Positions 52,748-61,280 of a stretch of DNA of 64,000 nucleotides are shown one piece after another. The notes beneath the pieces are model-generated. The model did not search any database and had not been told where the DNA came from. It saw only the letters and a list, made by a program, of their open reading frames with translations. How positions within the stretch are numbered: position 1 is the stretch's first letter; the number at the start of each line of letters is the position of its first letter. A program made the translations under genes and the position numbers. The DNA is from Pseudonocardia alaniniphila (lineage in GTDB: Bacteria > Actinomycetota > Actinomycetes > Mycobacteriales > Pseudonocardiaceae), in the NCBI RefSeq assembly GCF_022524485.1, contig NZ_JAKXMK010000009.1, positions 1 to 64,000 of the forward strand, in the 5' to 3' direction.

Positions 52748-52778
52748 ATTGCTGGTACCCATCGTGGTAACCAGCAAT
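52748..52778. promoter_or_regulatory. Inverted repeat upstream of the acyl-CoA synthetase gene
   Basis: Perfect 9-bp arms ATTGCTGGT at 52748-52756 and ACCAGCAAT at 52770-52778 with 13 bases between, and a nested GGTACC/GGTAACC element. It lies about 96 bases before the synthetase start and about 110 beyond the lacI stop. It could be an operator or a terminator of the lacI operon; the AT-ended arms and the distance favour an operator. Confidence 0.5.
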
Positions 52779-52889
52779 GACAATTTCGGGAGGGCTGTGG
52801 CAGATGCCACTCGCGGGCCTCGTGATACGTGCCGTTCTAGCCGCAGAAGAGTCGTTATCAACAGTACGAGGGGCGCTGCCCGAACTGCG

Positions 52890-54002
52890 TCAGGAGCTCT
52901 CGCGTTGCACGAGCCGGAACCCGACGTCGCGCACCGGCTCGGCGACGGGACGGCGCTGCATCCGGTCCAGCAGCAGCGTGCCGGCCAGGGTCCCGATCTC
53001 CTGCGTGGGAACAGCCACAGTGGTCAATGACGGCACGAGGTGCGCCGAGACCTCGAAATCGCCGAACCCGGTGATGGCGAGCCGCTCCGGCACCGGGATG
53101 CCCCGCCGGGTGCAGGCGAGCAGGGCACCCGCGGCGAAGACGTCGCTCGCGAACACCACGGCGTCGGTGTCCGGGTAGCGGGCGAGTGCCCGGTCGAGCA
53201 GCGCGACACCGGTGTCCATGCTGACCGAGAGGTCGTCGGCGGCGACGATCCGCGGTTCGACGGCCAGTAGCTCGCGCACCGCCGCGGCGAACCCGTCCCG
53301 GCGCTCGGCGGCGCGGAAGTCGCCGGACTGAAGTGCGCCGGCGTAGACAAGGCGCCGCCGTCCCCTGTCGACCAGGTGGCGTACGAGCTCGGCCGCGGCC
53401 GCCGCGTTCGAGAACCCGATGAGCAGGTCGACCGGATCGTCGGTCCAGCCCCACGTCTCGACGACGGGGATGGCCGCCGTGGTGAGCAGCGCCCGCGTCC
53501 CGGGGGTGTGCTCGGTGCCGACGACGAGCAGGCCGTCGGGGCGCCGCCCGAGGAAGCTGCGGATGAGTTGCTCCTCCTGGTCGGGCCGGTACTCGGTGCT
53601 GCCCACGAAGATCTGGTAGCCGTGCGGGGTCAGCGTCTCGGAGAAGGCGTGCACGGTCTCGGCGAACACCGAGGCGTTCATCAGCGGGATGATCGCCGCC
53701 ACCGCGCGGCTGCGATTGGACGCCAAGTTGCTCGCCGCGAGGTTCGGGACGTACCCGGTGGCGGCGACGGCCTGCTCCACCCGCTCGTAGGTCTCCACCG
53801 CGACGGCCTCCCTGTCGCGCAGCGCCCGGGAGACCGTCTGGGGGGACACGCCCGCGGCCGTCGCCACGTCGGCGAGGGTCACCGAACGCGTGGCGGAGCG
53901 CCTGCGCGGGCGACGAGGCGTCGGGTTCACGGGCGGAACCGTAGCCAACCCCGGGTGCGGGTTCCCCGGCCTGGCGCCCTCGCTGTCAGTGCTCCCGTCC
54001 AC
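52890..54002 (-). CDS. LacI-family transcriptional regulator
   Basis: A 370-residue LacI/GalR protein. After an Arg/Pro-rich N-terminal extension, the DNA-binding domain reads VTLADVATAAGVSPQTVSRALRD with the hinge helix in NLAASNLASNRS. The periplasmic-binding-like core follows (AVAAIIPLMNASVFAETVHAFSETL, DAVVFASDVFAAGALLACTRRG, LAITGFGDFEVS). GTG 54002 gives the longest product; GTG 53930 would remove most of the extension. It is the last gene of a four-gene operon headed by a CoA-transferase whose promoter carries an elaborate LacI-type palindrome, so it is probably an autoregulated repressor. Confidence 0.9.
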   Translation of the reverse strand: MDGSTDSEGARPGNPHPGLATVPPVNPTPRRPRRRSATRSVTLADVATAAGVSPQTVSRALRDREAVAVETYERVEQAVAATGYVPNLAASNLASNRSRAVAAIIPLMNASVFAETVHAFSETLTPHGYQIFVGSTEYRPDQEEQLIRSFLGRRPDGLLVVGTEHTPGTRALLTTAAIPVVETWGWTDDPVDLLIGFSNAAAAAELVRHLVDRGRRRLVYAGALQSGDFRAAERRDGFAAAVRELLAVEPRIVAADDLSVSMDTGVALLDRALARYPDTDAVVFASDVFAAGALLACTRRGIPVPERLAITGFGDFEVSAHLVPSLTTVAVPTQEIGTLAGTLLLDRMQRRPVAEPVRDVGFRLVQRESS

Positions 54003-54012
54003 AGGGGTCCGA

Positions 54013-54813
54013 TCAACGTCTGCGGAACACGGGATCGCGCTTCTCGGCGAAGGCGCGCCTGCCTTCGGCGGCGTCTTCGGTGGCGAAGCAGATCGTCTGC
54101 AGGTCGCGCTCGTACTCCAGCGCCTTGTCCTCCGACATGCTGTAGGCGGCCCGGAGGTTGATCTTCGCGGTCTCCGCGGCGATCGGTGCTCGCGAGGCGA
54201 TGGTCGCTGCGATCTCCCAGGCCCGCGAGATCAGGCCGGACGGTTCCGTCACCTCGCTGACCAGGTGCCAGCCCAGCGCCCGGTCGGCGTCGATCCGGTC
54301 GCCGGTCATGGTCATGTAGGCCGTGTTGCTCGGACCGATGGCGCGGGTGAGGAAACTCGTCATGCCGCCGCCGCCGATCCAGCCGAGCTTGATCTCGGGG
54401 GCGCCGAACGAAGCGGTGCTGGACGCGATGCGGATGTCGCAGGACAGGGCCGTCTCGAGGCCACCACCGAGTGCGTACCCGTTCACCGCCGCGATCGTCG
54501 GTGTCCGCGCGGCGCGGATCGCGTCGCAGTAGTCGGTGCGGTTGCGGAAGTCCCACGGCGTGGCGTACCGGTCGAGCTCGGCGATGTCCGAGCCGGCGCT
54601 GAAGGCGCGGTCGCCCGCCCCGGTGACCACGATCGCCCGCACCGAGTCCGAGCGGTCGCACCACCCGATGGCGTGGACGATCGCCGCCGACATCCGCGAG
54701 GTCACGGCGTTGAGCTTCGCGGGCCGGTTGAGCGTGAGCGTTGCGACGCAGTCGATGACGTCGAGCAGAACCTCCTCCGTGCCGAGATCGACGAAGGGTG
54801 TCGTGGTTGTCAT
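54013..54813 (-). CDS. Enoyl-CoA hydratase/isomerase (crotonase) family protein
   Basis: A 266-residue crotonase. The acyl-CoA oxyanion loops are DRAFSAGSDIAELD and VNGYALGGGLETALSCDIRIAS. Both glutamates of classical hydratases are retained: the first in GGGLETAL, the second in GAPEIKLGWIGGGG. The protein should therefore hydrate an enoyl-CoA, although the Trp after KLG is unusual. It overlaps the upstream gene by 4 bases (ATGA) and precedes lacI by 10 bases. Confidence 0.9.
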   Translation of the reverse strand: MTTTTPFVDLGTEEVLLDVIDCVATLTLNRPAKLNAVTSRMSAAIVHAIGWCDRSDSVRAIVVTGAGDRAFSAGSDIAELDRYATPWDFRNRTDYCDAIRAARTPTIAAVNGYALGGGLETALSCDIRIASSTASFGAPEIKLGWIGGGGMTSFLTRAIGPSNTAYMTMTGDRIDADRALGWHLVSEVTEPSGLISRAWEIAATIASRAPIAAETAKINLRAAYSMSEDKALEYERDLQTICFATEDAAEGRRAFAEKRDPVFRRR

Positions 54814-55925
54814 GAGATCTTCTCCCGTTCCGAGTGGCTGGCACGGTAGAGGTGCTGGAGCCGGTCGAGCCCGCGGCGGTGGTCGAGGTCGCCGGCGAGG
54901 GTGGCTCGGACGACGGCAGAGGCGTCCGATTGGAATTCGATGTAGCCGCTGTGGCGCGGACGCACCCAGGCCGTTTCGCAGGTGCGTGCTGTCCGGCGGT
55001 AGAAATCGCCTGCCGCGGCGTTGACGCCGTCGTCGGACCAGGCCGCCCGCGCGCTGGGCTGGCCGGCATGGGAGGGGATGAACCGGGTCTGCGCCTCGGT
55101 GCTCATGAGCCGGCGCACGTGGTCGAGCAGCGCCGGGCTGGGCGTGCAGCGGGCGCTGATCGCGATCCCGGTGCCGCCGAGCGTCGAGCCGGGGCGTCCG
55201 CCAGGTGTGACTGCCGGGGCGTCGCCGAACGCCAGGCGCCCCGCGTAGGTGACGTAGCCGTACACGAGCGGGCAGAGCGCGAGCCGGTCGGTGGCCGACA
55301 TCAGCTCCAGGAGATTGATGGGGTTGAGCCCACGGGTCTCAGTAGGTGCGTGCGCGTCGATCGACTCCATGAGGCCGAGCACGGCGAGACCGGTGCCGGT
55401 CGAGAGCAGGTGGTCGGGGGAGGAGGCGGGCTCCTCACCGAGCGCGACGGCGATCGAGGCGAACGACAGGAACGCGTGCGGCCCGGCCAGGGAGAGCGCC
55501 ACCGGCGCGCTGCGGGCGATCCACTCCACCTCGTCCCAGGTCGCGGGCGGTTCGCCGACAAGATCCGCGCGTGCGGCGCTGACCTGTGTGGCCGCGTCGA
55601 GTGGGAGCGCCCACTGGCGTCCTTCGAAGGCGTACGAGCGCATCGTGGGGCCGATGCTCGCCGCGCTCCACGCCGCGAGCTCGTCGGCGGTGAACAGCTC
55701 GTCGAGCGGGGTGAGACAGCCCGTCGCGACGGCTTCCCCGAGATGGGGGTGGTCGAGGACGACCAGGTCGTAGCGGGCGCACAGGTCGTCGATCGGGTGC
55801 GACTCGAACCCTTCGAGCGGTTGGGTGTCCCAGGCGATCAGGTTGCCGGCCGCCGCGGCGAGCGCGTCGTGGCCGCGGGGATGGTCCCAGGTCAGGCCCC
55901 GGAAAGCAGCATGCACGGCGGTCAT
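54810..55925 (-). CDS. Solute-binding-protein homologue lacking an export signal
   Basis: A 371-residue protein with the layout of a family 1 sugar-binding protein: FRGLTWDHPRGHDAL at the N-terminus, DLVVLDHPHLGEAVATG, LTPLDELFTADELAAW, then the diagnostic WALPLDAATQVSAARADLVGE, PPATWDEV and a C-terminal helical lobe. The N-terminus (MTAVHAAFRGLTW) has neither a hydrophobic signal nor a lipobox, and the ATG start is fixed by its 4-base overlap with the CoA-transferase stop. It therefore should stay in the cytoplasm. No ABC permease genes accompany it. A soluble chaperone, substrate carrier or new enzyme role is possible. Confidence 0.7.
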   Translation of the reverse strand: MTAVHAAFRGLTWDHPRGHDALAAAAGNLIAWDTQPLEGFESHPIDDLCARYDLVVLDHPHLGEAVATGCLTPLDELFTADELAAWSAASIGPTMRSYAFEGRQWALPLDAATQVSAARADLVGEPPATWDEVEWIARSAPVALSLAGPHAFLSFASIAVALGEEPASSPDHLLSTGTGLAVLGLMESIDAHAPTETRGLNPINLLELMSATDRLALCPLVYGYVTYAGRLAFGDAPAVTPGGRPGSTLGGTGIAISARCTPSPALLDHVRRLMSTEAQTRFIPSHAGQPSARAAWSDDGVNAAAGDFYRRTARTCETAWVRPRHSGYIEFQSDASAVVRATLAGDLDHRRGLDRLQHLYRASHSEREKIS

Positions 55926-57142
55926 GCGCTCTCCACGACGACGCCGGACTCCAGCAGCCCCTCGATCACGGGTACGTCGAGCCCGAGCTCACCGAGCACC
56001 TCTCGCGTGTGCTGGCCCGCGAGCGGGGCGCCGCGATCGATCCGGGGCGGGGTCACCGAGAACTTGTACGGGAAGCCGGGCACCGTGACCGTGCCCTCGG
56101 TGGGGTGGTCGTAGGTGACGAACGTTCCGTTGTGGCGGATCTGCGGGTCCTCCAGCAGGTCCGCGTAGCCGTAGACGGGGCCCGCCCAGATGCCGGCCGC
56201 GGCGAAGGCGTCGAGCCAGTGCTGCGACGAGCGGGTCTCCAGGTGCCGGGAGGTGGCCGCGAAGATCTCGTCGCGGTGGGTCCACCCGTGCTCCTCGTCG
56301 ATCATGTCGAGGAAGGAGTCCTCGCCGAGCAGCTCGCCGAGCGTCTTGAGCGGCGGGAACGCGAGCGCGATGTAGCCGTCGGCGGTCTTGAACGTCCCGT
56401 AGGGCGAGCGGATGTAGACGTGCGCGTGCGGTTGCTCGGAGCGGGCCTGCTGCAGGCCGCCGACGGTGAACACCGACAGCTCCTGCATCTGGAGCGTGGT
56501 GATCGCGTCGAGCATGTTGACGGTGACGAGCTGGCCTTCGCCTGTGCGCTCACGGTGCAGGAGCGCGGCGAGCACGCCCTCGAAGGCCGTGGAGGCGGTG
56601 ACGGCGTCGACGAGGTACTGCCCGGCCGCGCGCGGTGCCTCGCCGGCGCGGCCGCTGGATAGCATGGCGCCCGACATGCCCTGCAGGAGAAGGTCCTGGC
56701 CGGGGCGCTGCGCGTAGGGGCCGTCCTCCCCGTATCCGGAGATCGAGACGTAGACCAGGTCGGGGTTGATCGCGCGCAGGCTCTCGTAGTCGACCCCGAG
56801 CCGGGCGGCCACACCGGGCCGGTAGTTCTGCAGGAACACATCCGCTGACGCGACCAGCGTGCGCAGGATGTCGCGCCCGGCCTCGGACTTCAGATCGACC
56901 GCCAGGGAGCGCTTGTTGCGGTTCAGCGAGAGGAACGAGACGTTGATCCGGTTGCCGGTGGCGCCACCGGCGGCGGAATGGCGCTGCCACTCGCCGGAGA
57001 CGGGCTCGACCTTGATGACGTCGGCGCCGAGGTCGCCCAGCCGTTGGGCCGCGAATGGGCCCGCCATCGCGATGGAGCAGTCGAGGACGCGGTAGCCGGT
57101 GAGCACTCCGGGGCGGTGATGGTCCTCGTGCTGGCCTGTCAC
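55922..57142 (-). CDS. Class III (CaiB/BaiF) CoA-transferase
   Basis: A 406-residue CoA-transferase. The opening GYRVLDCSIAMAGPFAAQRLGDLGADVIKVEP is the family signature. The acyl-CoA-forming aspartate is in RPGQDLLLQGMSG, and NRNKRSLAVDLKS contacts CoA. It moves CoA between a donor thioester and an organic acid. GTG 57142 has GAAGGAG 5 bases upstream. It is the first gene of the four-gene operon. The LacI-type palindrome begins 20 bases upstream of the start codon. Confidence 0.92.
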   Translation of the reverse strand: MTGQHEDHHRPGVLTGYRVLDCSIAMAGPFAAQRLGDLGADVIKVEPVSGEWQRHSAAGGATGNRINVSFLSLNRNKRSLAVDLKSEAGRDILRTLVASADVFLQNYRPGVAARLGVDYESLRAINPDLVYVSISGYGEDGPYAQRPGQDLLLQGMSGAMLSSGRAGEAPRAAGQYLVDAVTASTAFEGVLAALLHRERTGEGQLVTVNMLDAITTLQMQELSVFTVGGLQQARSEQPHAHVYIRSPYGTFKTADGYIALAFPPLKTLGELLGEDSFLDMIDEEHGWTHRDEIFAATSRHLETRSSQHWLDAFAAAGIWAGPVYGYADLLEDPQIRHNGTFVTYDHPTEGTVTVPGFPYKFSVTPPRIDRGAPLAGQHTREVLGELGLDVPVIEGLLESGVVVESA

Positions 57143-57161
57143 GGTCGCTCCTTCGCCCTGG

Positions 57162-57187
57162 TGTTAGCGCTACCGCTAGCGCTAACA
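57162..57187. promoter_or_regulatory. Double LacI-type operator at the centre of the divergon
   Basis: Perfect 11-bp inverted repeat: TGTTAGCGCTA at 57162-57172, CCGC, then TAGCGCTAACA at 57177-57187. Each arm also contains the self-palindrome TAGCGCTA, so the element can be read as two overlapping LacI-type sites with central CG steps spaced by one helical turn. It sits directly before the CoA-transferase gene. Confidence 0.85.
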
Positions 57188-57384
57188 TCACGCTAGGCAG
57201 CACCGGATCGAGGTGTCAACCGCAGGTGTGTCGCCCAATCAGACTCCGGGAGACCGGACGTAACCAGGCACTGTGACGAGGACGTCCGGCGCGGGCCGGG
57301 GATGGGGTCGCCGATGCGCGCACGAGTAGAGGGACCAACCGGGACGAAGCCCTCACGAGTCGCCGCCCGTGTCCGTGGTGCCCG

Positions 57385-58122
57385 GTGACGGCGGCGCTCG
57401 TCACCGGCGCGGCCGGTGCGCTCGGCCGGGCCACCGCCGTGCGCCTGGCCGCCGACGGCCTCGACGTCGCACTGCTCGACGTGGACGAGGCAGGCCTGGA
57501 GCGCACGGCCGAAGAGGTCGTGAAGACCGGCGCGAGCGTCCTGCCGCTGCCCGTGGACCTCCGCGACGCAGCCGCCGTCGAGCACGCGGTGGAACGCACG
57601 TCCGCCGAGTTGGGCGGGCCGCGAGTGCTGGTCAACAACGCCGCGATCTACCCGAGCAGACCGTTCCTCGAGGTACCGCTCGCCGAGTACGAGCAGGTCG
57701 TCGCGGTCAACCAGCGCGCCTACTGGGTGGCGGCGCAGGCGGCGGCCCGGCGCATGGTCGCGGCAGGGGAGGGGGCGATCGTGAACATCGCCTCGATCAC
57801 GATGCACGGCGGCTGGGCGGACCTCGCGGCCTACGTCTCCACGAAGGGCGCCGCTGCCGCTTTCACCCGTGCGCTCGCCCGCGAACTGGGCGAGCACGGG
57901 ATCCGGGTCAACTGCGTCTCACCCGGCGCGTTCCCCACGGCCGCCGAGGAGATCCACGAGAATCCAGAGGAGTACCAGCGGTTCGTGCTGGACCGGCAGG
58001 CGCTCAAGCGGCGCGGCCGCCCCGAGGAGCTTGCCGCCGTCGTGGCGTTTCTCGCCGGGCCGGACTCCTCCTTCGTCACAGGGCAGTGCATCGAGGTCAA
58101 CGGAGGGTGGGTGATGGCATGA
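57385..58122 (+). CDS. Short-chain dehydrogenase/reductase
   Basis: A 245-residue classical SDR. The cofactor motif is VTGAAGALGRATAVRL, the acidic end of strand 2 (LLDVDEA) suggests NAD preference, NNAA is in VLVNNAAIYPSRP, and the active site has IASITMHGG with YVSTK. GTG 57385 lacks a clear ribosome site. It overlaps the next gene by 4 bases (ATGA). As the first gene of the right arm of the divergon, it probably oxidises a sugar or sugar-derived alcohol. Confidence 0.88.
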   Translation: MTAALVTGAAGALGRATAVRLAADGLDVALLDVDEAGLERTAEEVVKTGASVLPLPVDLRDAAAVEHAVERTSAELGGPRVLVNNAAIYPSRPFLEVPLAEYEQVVAVNQRAYWVAAQAAARRMVAAGEGAIVNIASITMHGGWADLAAYVSTKGAAAAFTRALARELGEHGIRVNCVSPGAFPTAAEEIHENPEEYQRFVLDRQALKRRGRPEELAAVVAFLAGPDSSFVTGQCIEVNGGWVMA

Positions 58123-59183
58123 GGCTGAACGGCCGCGACTACGACCGCACCGGGCTGGCCCGGCTGGCGGGGGACACCGGCGCGGCGGGCGGGGTGCGCG
58201 CGGTCGTCCTGGACGACGGGGCCGAGCGCGGGATCCGCGCGCTGGAGTTCCGCACCGGCGCGGGGCTGTCCTTCGACGTGCTGGTCGACCGCGCGATGGA
58301 CCTGGGCACCGCGGAGTTTCGCGGCAACGGGTTCGGCTGGCGCTCCGCCACCGGATTCCGCCACCCCGGGCTGCACGAGTACCGCGACGACGACGGCCTG
58401 TCGATGATGCGCAGCTTCTCGGGGCTGCTGCTCACAGCCGGGCTCGACCACACCCTCTTCTCCGCCGAGGTGGACGCCTCGCAGTACCGCTATCCGCCCC
58501 GCGAGACGGTGTGGAACGGGCTGCACGGCCGCGTCGGCAACATCCCGGCCCGCCTGCACGGCTACGGCGAGCGCTGGAGCGACGATGGCGAGTGCGTGCT
58601 GTGGGCCGAGGGCGAGGTGCGCCAGGCGGCGATCTTCGGCGAGCACCTGCGACTGACACGCCGGATCGAGGCCGACGTCGGCGGCACCGAGATCCGGCTG
58701 ATCGACACGGTGCGCAACGCCGGGTTCGACCCCACGCCGCACATGTACCTCTACCACGTCAACATCGGCTGGCCGTTCCTCGACGAGGGCGCCCGCTGCG
58801 AGTTCCCGTTCGAGCGCACGACCTGGCAGAGCGACAGCGTCGCCGAGCAGGGTGTGTCCAACATCGAGATGCCCGCCCCGCAGAAGGGCTTCATCGAGCA
58901 GGTCTACGAGCACGAGCTCAAGCCCGACGCGGCGGGCAAGGTGCGCCCACGGCTGGTGAACGAGCGGCTCGGGGTCTTCTTCGAGCTGGAGTTCGACACC
59001 GCGCAGTTCCCGGCGTTCTTCCAGTGGCTGCACCTGCGCGAGGGCGCTTACGCGATCGGGTTCGAACCGTCCACCCATCACGTCCAGGGCGAGGCGGCCG
59101 CGCGCGAGAACGGCTCGATGACGTTCCTCGAACCGGGCGAGGAGCGCCGCTACGAGACGGCCTTCCGGGTGGGGGAGCTGTGA
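58119..59183 (+). CDS. DUF4432 aldose 1-epimerase-like protein
   Basis: A 354-residue protein of the galactose-mutarotase-like fold, DUF4432 group. Visible parts are RALEFRTGAGLSFDVLVDRAMDLG, WNGLHGRVGNIPA with a conserved histidine, HMYLYHVNIGWPFLDEGA, and GFEPSTHHVQG near the end. Relatives interconvert sugar anomers or act as unassigned sugar epimerases. It overlaps both its neighbours by 4 bases, so co-translation with the SDR and the Gfo/Idh protein is expected. Confidence 0.82.
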   Translation: MRLNGRDYDRTGLARLAGDTGAAGGVRAVVLDDGAERGIRALEFRTGAGLSFDVLVDRAMDLGTAEFRGNGFGWRSATGFRHPGLHEYRDDDGLSMMRSFSGLLLTAGLDHTLFSAEVDASQYRYPPRETVWNGLHGRVGNIPARLHGYGERWSDDGECVLWAEGEVRQAAIFGEHLRLTRRIEADVGGTEIRLIDTVRNAGFDPTPHMYLYHVNIGWPFLDEGARCEFPFERTTWQSDSVAEQGVSNIEMPAPQKGFIEQVYEHELKPDAAGKVRPRLVNERLGVFFELEFDTAQFPAFFQWLHLREGAYAIGFEPSTHHVQGEAAARENGSMTFLEPGEERRYETAFRVGEL

Positions 59184-60265
59184 GCGCAACCGACTTCAGT
59201 CCCGACCAGCCGGTGCGCTGCCGCGAGTTCGGCATCGGCGCCGTGGGCGCGGGCTTCATCATGGCCGACGTCCAGCTGGACGCCTACGCGCGTGCCGGCT
59301 TCCCGGTGCGGGCCATCACCTCCCGCACCAGGGCGGGCGCCGAGTCCGTCGCCAAGCGCTGGGACATCCCCACCGTCTACGACACCGTCGAGGACCTGGT
59401 GGCCGACCCCACGGTGCAGATCCTCGACGTGGCGTTCCCGCCGCACCTGCAGCCAGACGTGATCAGGGCTGCGCTGCGGCACGACCACATTCTCGGCGTC
59501 CTCGCACAGAAGCCGCTCGCGCTGAACCTGGCGGAGGCCACGCGGCTGGTCGACGAGGTCGAGGCCGCGGGCAAGGTCATGTCGGTCAACCAGAACATGC
59601 GCTACGACCAGTCGATCCGCGTGCTCAAGCAGCTGATCGACCGCGGTGAGCTCGGTGAGATCGTCACGGCCACGGTCGACATGCGTGCGGTGCCGCACTG
59701 GCAGCCGTTCCTGCGCGACTACGAACGGCTCACGATCGCGAACATGAGCGTCCACCATCTCGACGCGTTGCGGTACCTGTTCGGCGAGCCGGAGGACGTC
59801 TACACCGCGGTCCGCAAGGACCCGCGCACCACGTTCGACCACGTCGACGGCATCGTCGCCTCCACACTGCGGTTCCCCAGCGGCGTGCTCGCGGTGAGCG
59901 TCGAGGACGTGTGGGGCGGCCCGGTGCAGGAAGGCGTCGAGGGCGACGTGGCGATCCGCTGGCGGGTGGAGGGCACCCGCGGGCTGGCGACCGGCACCCT
60001 CGGCTGGCCGGACTACCCAGACGGCAGCCCGTCGACGCTGCGGTACTCCAGCGAGTCGACCGACGGGTGGGTGCAGCCCACCTGGAGCACCCAGTGGTTC
60101 CCCGACGCCTTCGCAGGCGTCATGGAGCAGTTGCAGCACGCGCTCGCGACCGGCGAACCGCCCGCGCTCCCCGCACGGGACAACCTGAAGACCATGGCAC
60201 TCGTCGAGGCCGCCTACCGATCGATCGACGAGCGGCGCGCGGTGTCGCCTGCCGAGTTCCTCTGA
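59180..60265 (+). CDS. Gfo/Idh/MocA-family oxidoreductase
   Basis: A 361-residue NAD(P)-dependent sugar oxidoreductase. The Rossmann motif is FGIGAVGAGFIMADVQLDAY near residue 17. The lysine of the EKP motif is kept but the glutamate is replaced (LAQKPLALNLAEA), which is unusual. The catalytic His/Asp region is MSVHHLDALRYLFGEP. GTG 59180 overlaps the upstream stop (GTGA). Family members oxidise sugars or inositols, often with a TIM-barrel isomerase encoded next to them, as here. Confidence 0.88.
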   Translation: MSATDFSPDQPVRCREFGIGAVGAGFIMADVQLDAYARAGFPVRAITSRTRAGAESVAKRWDIPTVYDTVEDLVADPTVQILDVAFPPHLQPDVIRAALRHDHILGVLAQKPLALNLAEATRLVDEVEAAGKVMSVNQNMRYDQSIRVLKQLIDRGELGEIVTATVDMRAVPHWQPFLRDYERLTIANMSVHHLDALRYLFGEPEDVYTAVRKDPRTTFDHVDGIVASTLRFPSGVLAVSVEDVWGGPVQEGVEGDVAIRWRVEGTRGLATGTLGWPDYPDGSPSTLRYSSESTDGWVQPTWSTQWFPDAFAGVMEQLQHALATGEPPALPARDNLKTMALVEAAYRSIDERRAVSPAEFL

Positions 60266-60307
60266 GTCCCACCGACCGTTCTCCGGACCTCCACGAAGGA
60301 GTGGCCC

Positions 60308-61210
60308 ATGCTGCCCGTCGGCATCTTCTCCGGCATCTACCAGCACGACCTCGACGAGGCTGCGCGGCGCGCCCGTGCCCACGGCTTCGGCTGCGTGCAG
60401 TTCGACCTCGACTTCACCGACCCTCGCTTCACGGAGCAGGGGCTCACCGAGGCGGAGTGCAAGGAGATCCGGGACACCTACCGCCGCCACGACGTGCCGA
60501 TCGTCTCGGTGTCCGGATACACCAACATCATTCATCCGGACCCGGCCGAGCGGCAGCTTCGGCTGAACCGGCTGCGCGCCCTCATCCGTAGCGGGCGCCA
60601 CCTCGGCACGCCCTACGTCATCAGCGAGACCGGCACCTACAACACCGGCAGCGACTGGGCCCCCGACCCGCGCAACCTCACCGAGGCTGGGTACGCCGAG
60701 TGCCTCGACGTGATCGGCGGGCTGGTCGAGGAGGCCGCGAAGCACGACGCCGTCTTCTGCGTGGAGACCTACGTCAACAACGTCATCGGCACGATCGACG
60801 CCACGCTGCGGCTGTTCCGCGACATCTCGAGCCCGCACCTGGGCCTGGTGATGGACCCCACCAACTACTACGAGGACCACAACATCGACGACATGGACGG
60901 CGTGCTGCGCCGCATGTTCGCCGAGCTGAGCCCGTACATCAAGATCGCGCACGCCAAGGACGTGGCCCGAGCCGGCGACACGGACGAGAAGCACGCCGAC
61001 ACCGGTGCGGCGGAGTACCTGTCGTTCCGTGGCGTCGGGGCGATGGAGCTGCACGGACCCGGTCAGGGCGCGCTGAACTACCCGCTCTACCTCGAGCTGC
61101 TCGCCGCGCAGCACCCGAACATGCCCGTGATCATCGAGCACGTCACGGAGGACGAGGTGCCCGCGGCGAAGCAGTTCGTCCACGGCGCGCTCGTCGCCGC
61201 GGGCGTGTAG
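60308..61210 (+). CDS. Sugar phosphate isomerase/epimerase (AP endonuclease 2-type TIM barrel)
   Basis: A 300-residue xylose-isomerase-like TIM barrel. The metal ligands lie at strand ends: a glutamate in VFCVETYVNN, an aspartate in LVMDPTNYY, a histidine in KIAHAKDV and a glutamate in VIIEHVTEDE. The N-terminal GIFSGIYQHDLDEAARRA is typical. ATG 60308 has GAAGGAG upstream. It ends the right arm of the divergon, 42 bases after the Gfo/Idh gene, and probably isomerises or epimerises the ketose or inosose intermediate. Confidence 0.88.
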   Translation: MLPVGIFSGIYQHDLDEAARRARAHGFGCVQFDLDFTDPRFTEQGLTEAECKEIRDTYRRHDVPIVSVSGYTNIIHPDPAERQLRLNRLRALIRSGRHLGTPYVISETGTYNTGSDWAPDPRNLTEAGYAECLDVIGGLVEEAAKHDAVFCVETYVNNVIGTIDATLRLFRDISSPHLGLVMDPTNYYEDHNIDDMDGVLRRMFAELSPYIKIAHAKDVARAGDTDEKHADTGAAEYLSFRGVGAMELHGPGQGALNYPLYLELLAAQHPNMPVIIEHVTEDEVPAAKQFVHGALVAAGV

Positions 61211-61280
61211 CCGACCGCACGCTCAGGGCAGCCGCGCCGCCGAGCACGTTCTCGTGCTCGGGGGTAGGCAGGAGCTCAAC

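Noticed and set aside
59150..61183. A 677-codon antisense frame over the Gfo/Idh and TIM-barrel genes
   Set aside because: Val/His/Arg/Asp-rich shadow without domain similarity.
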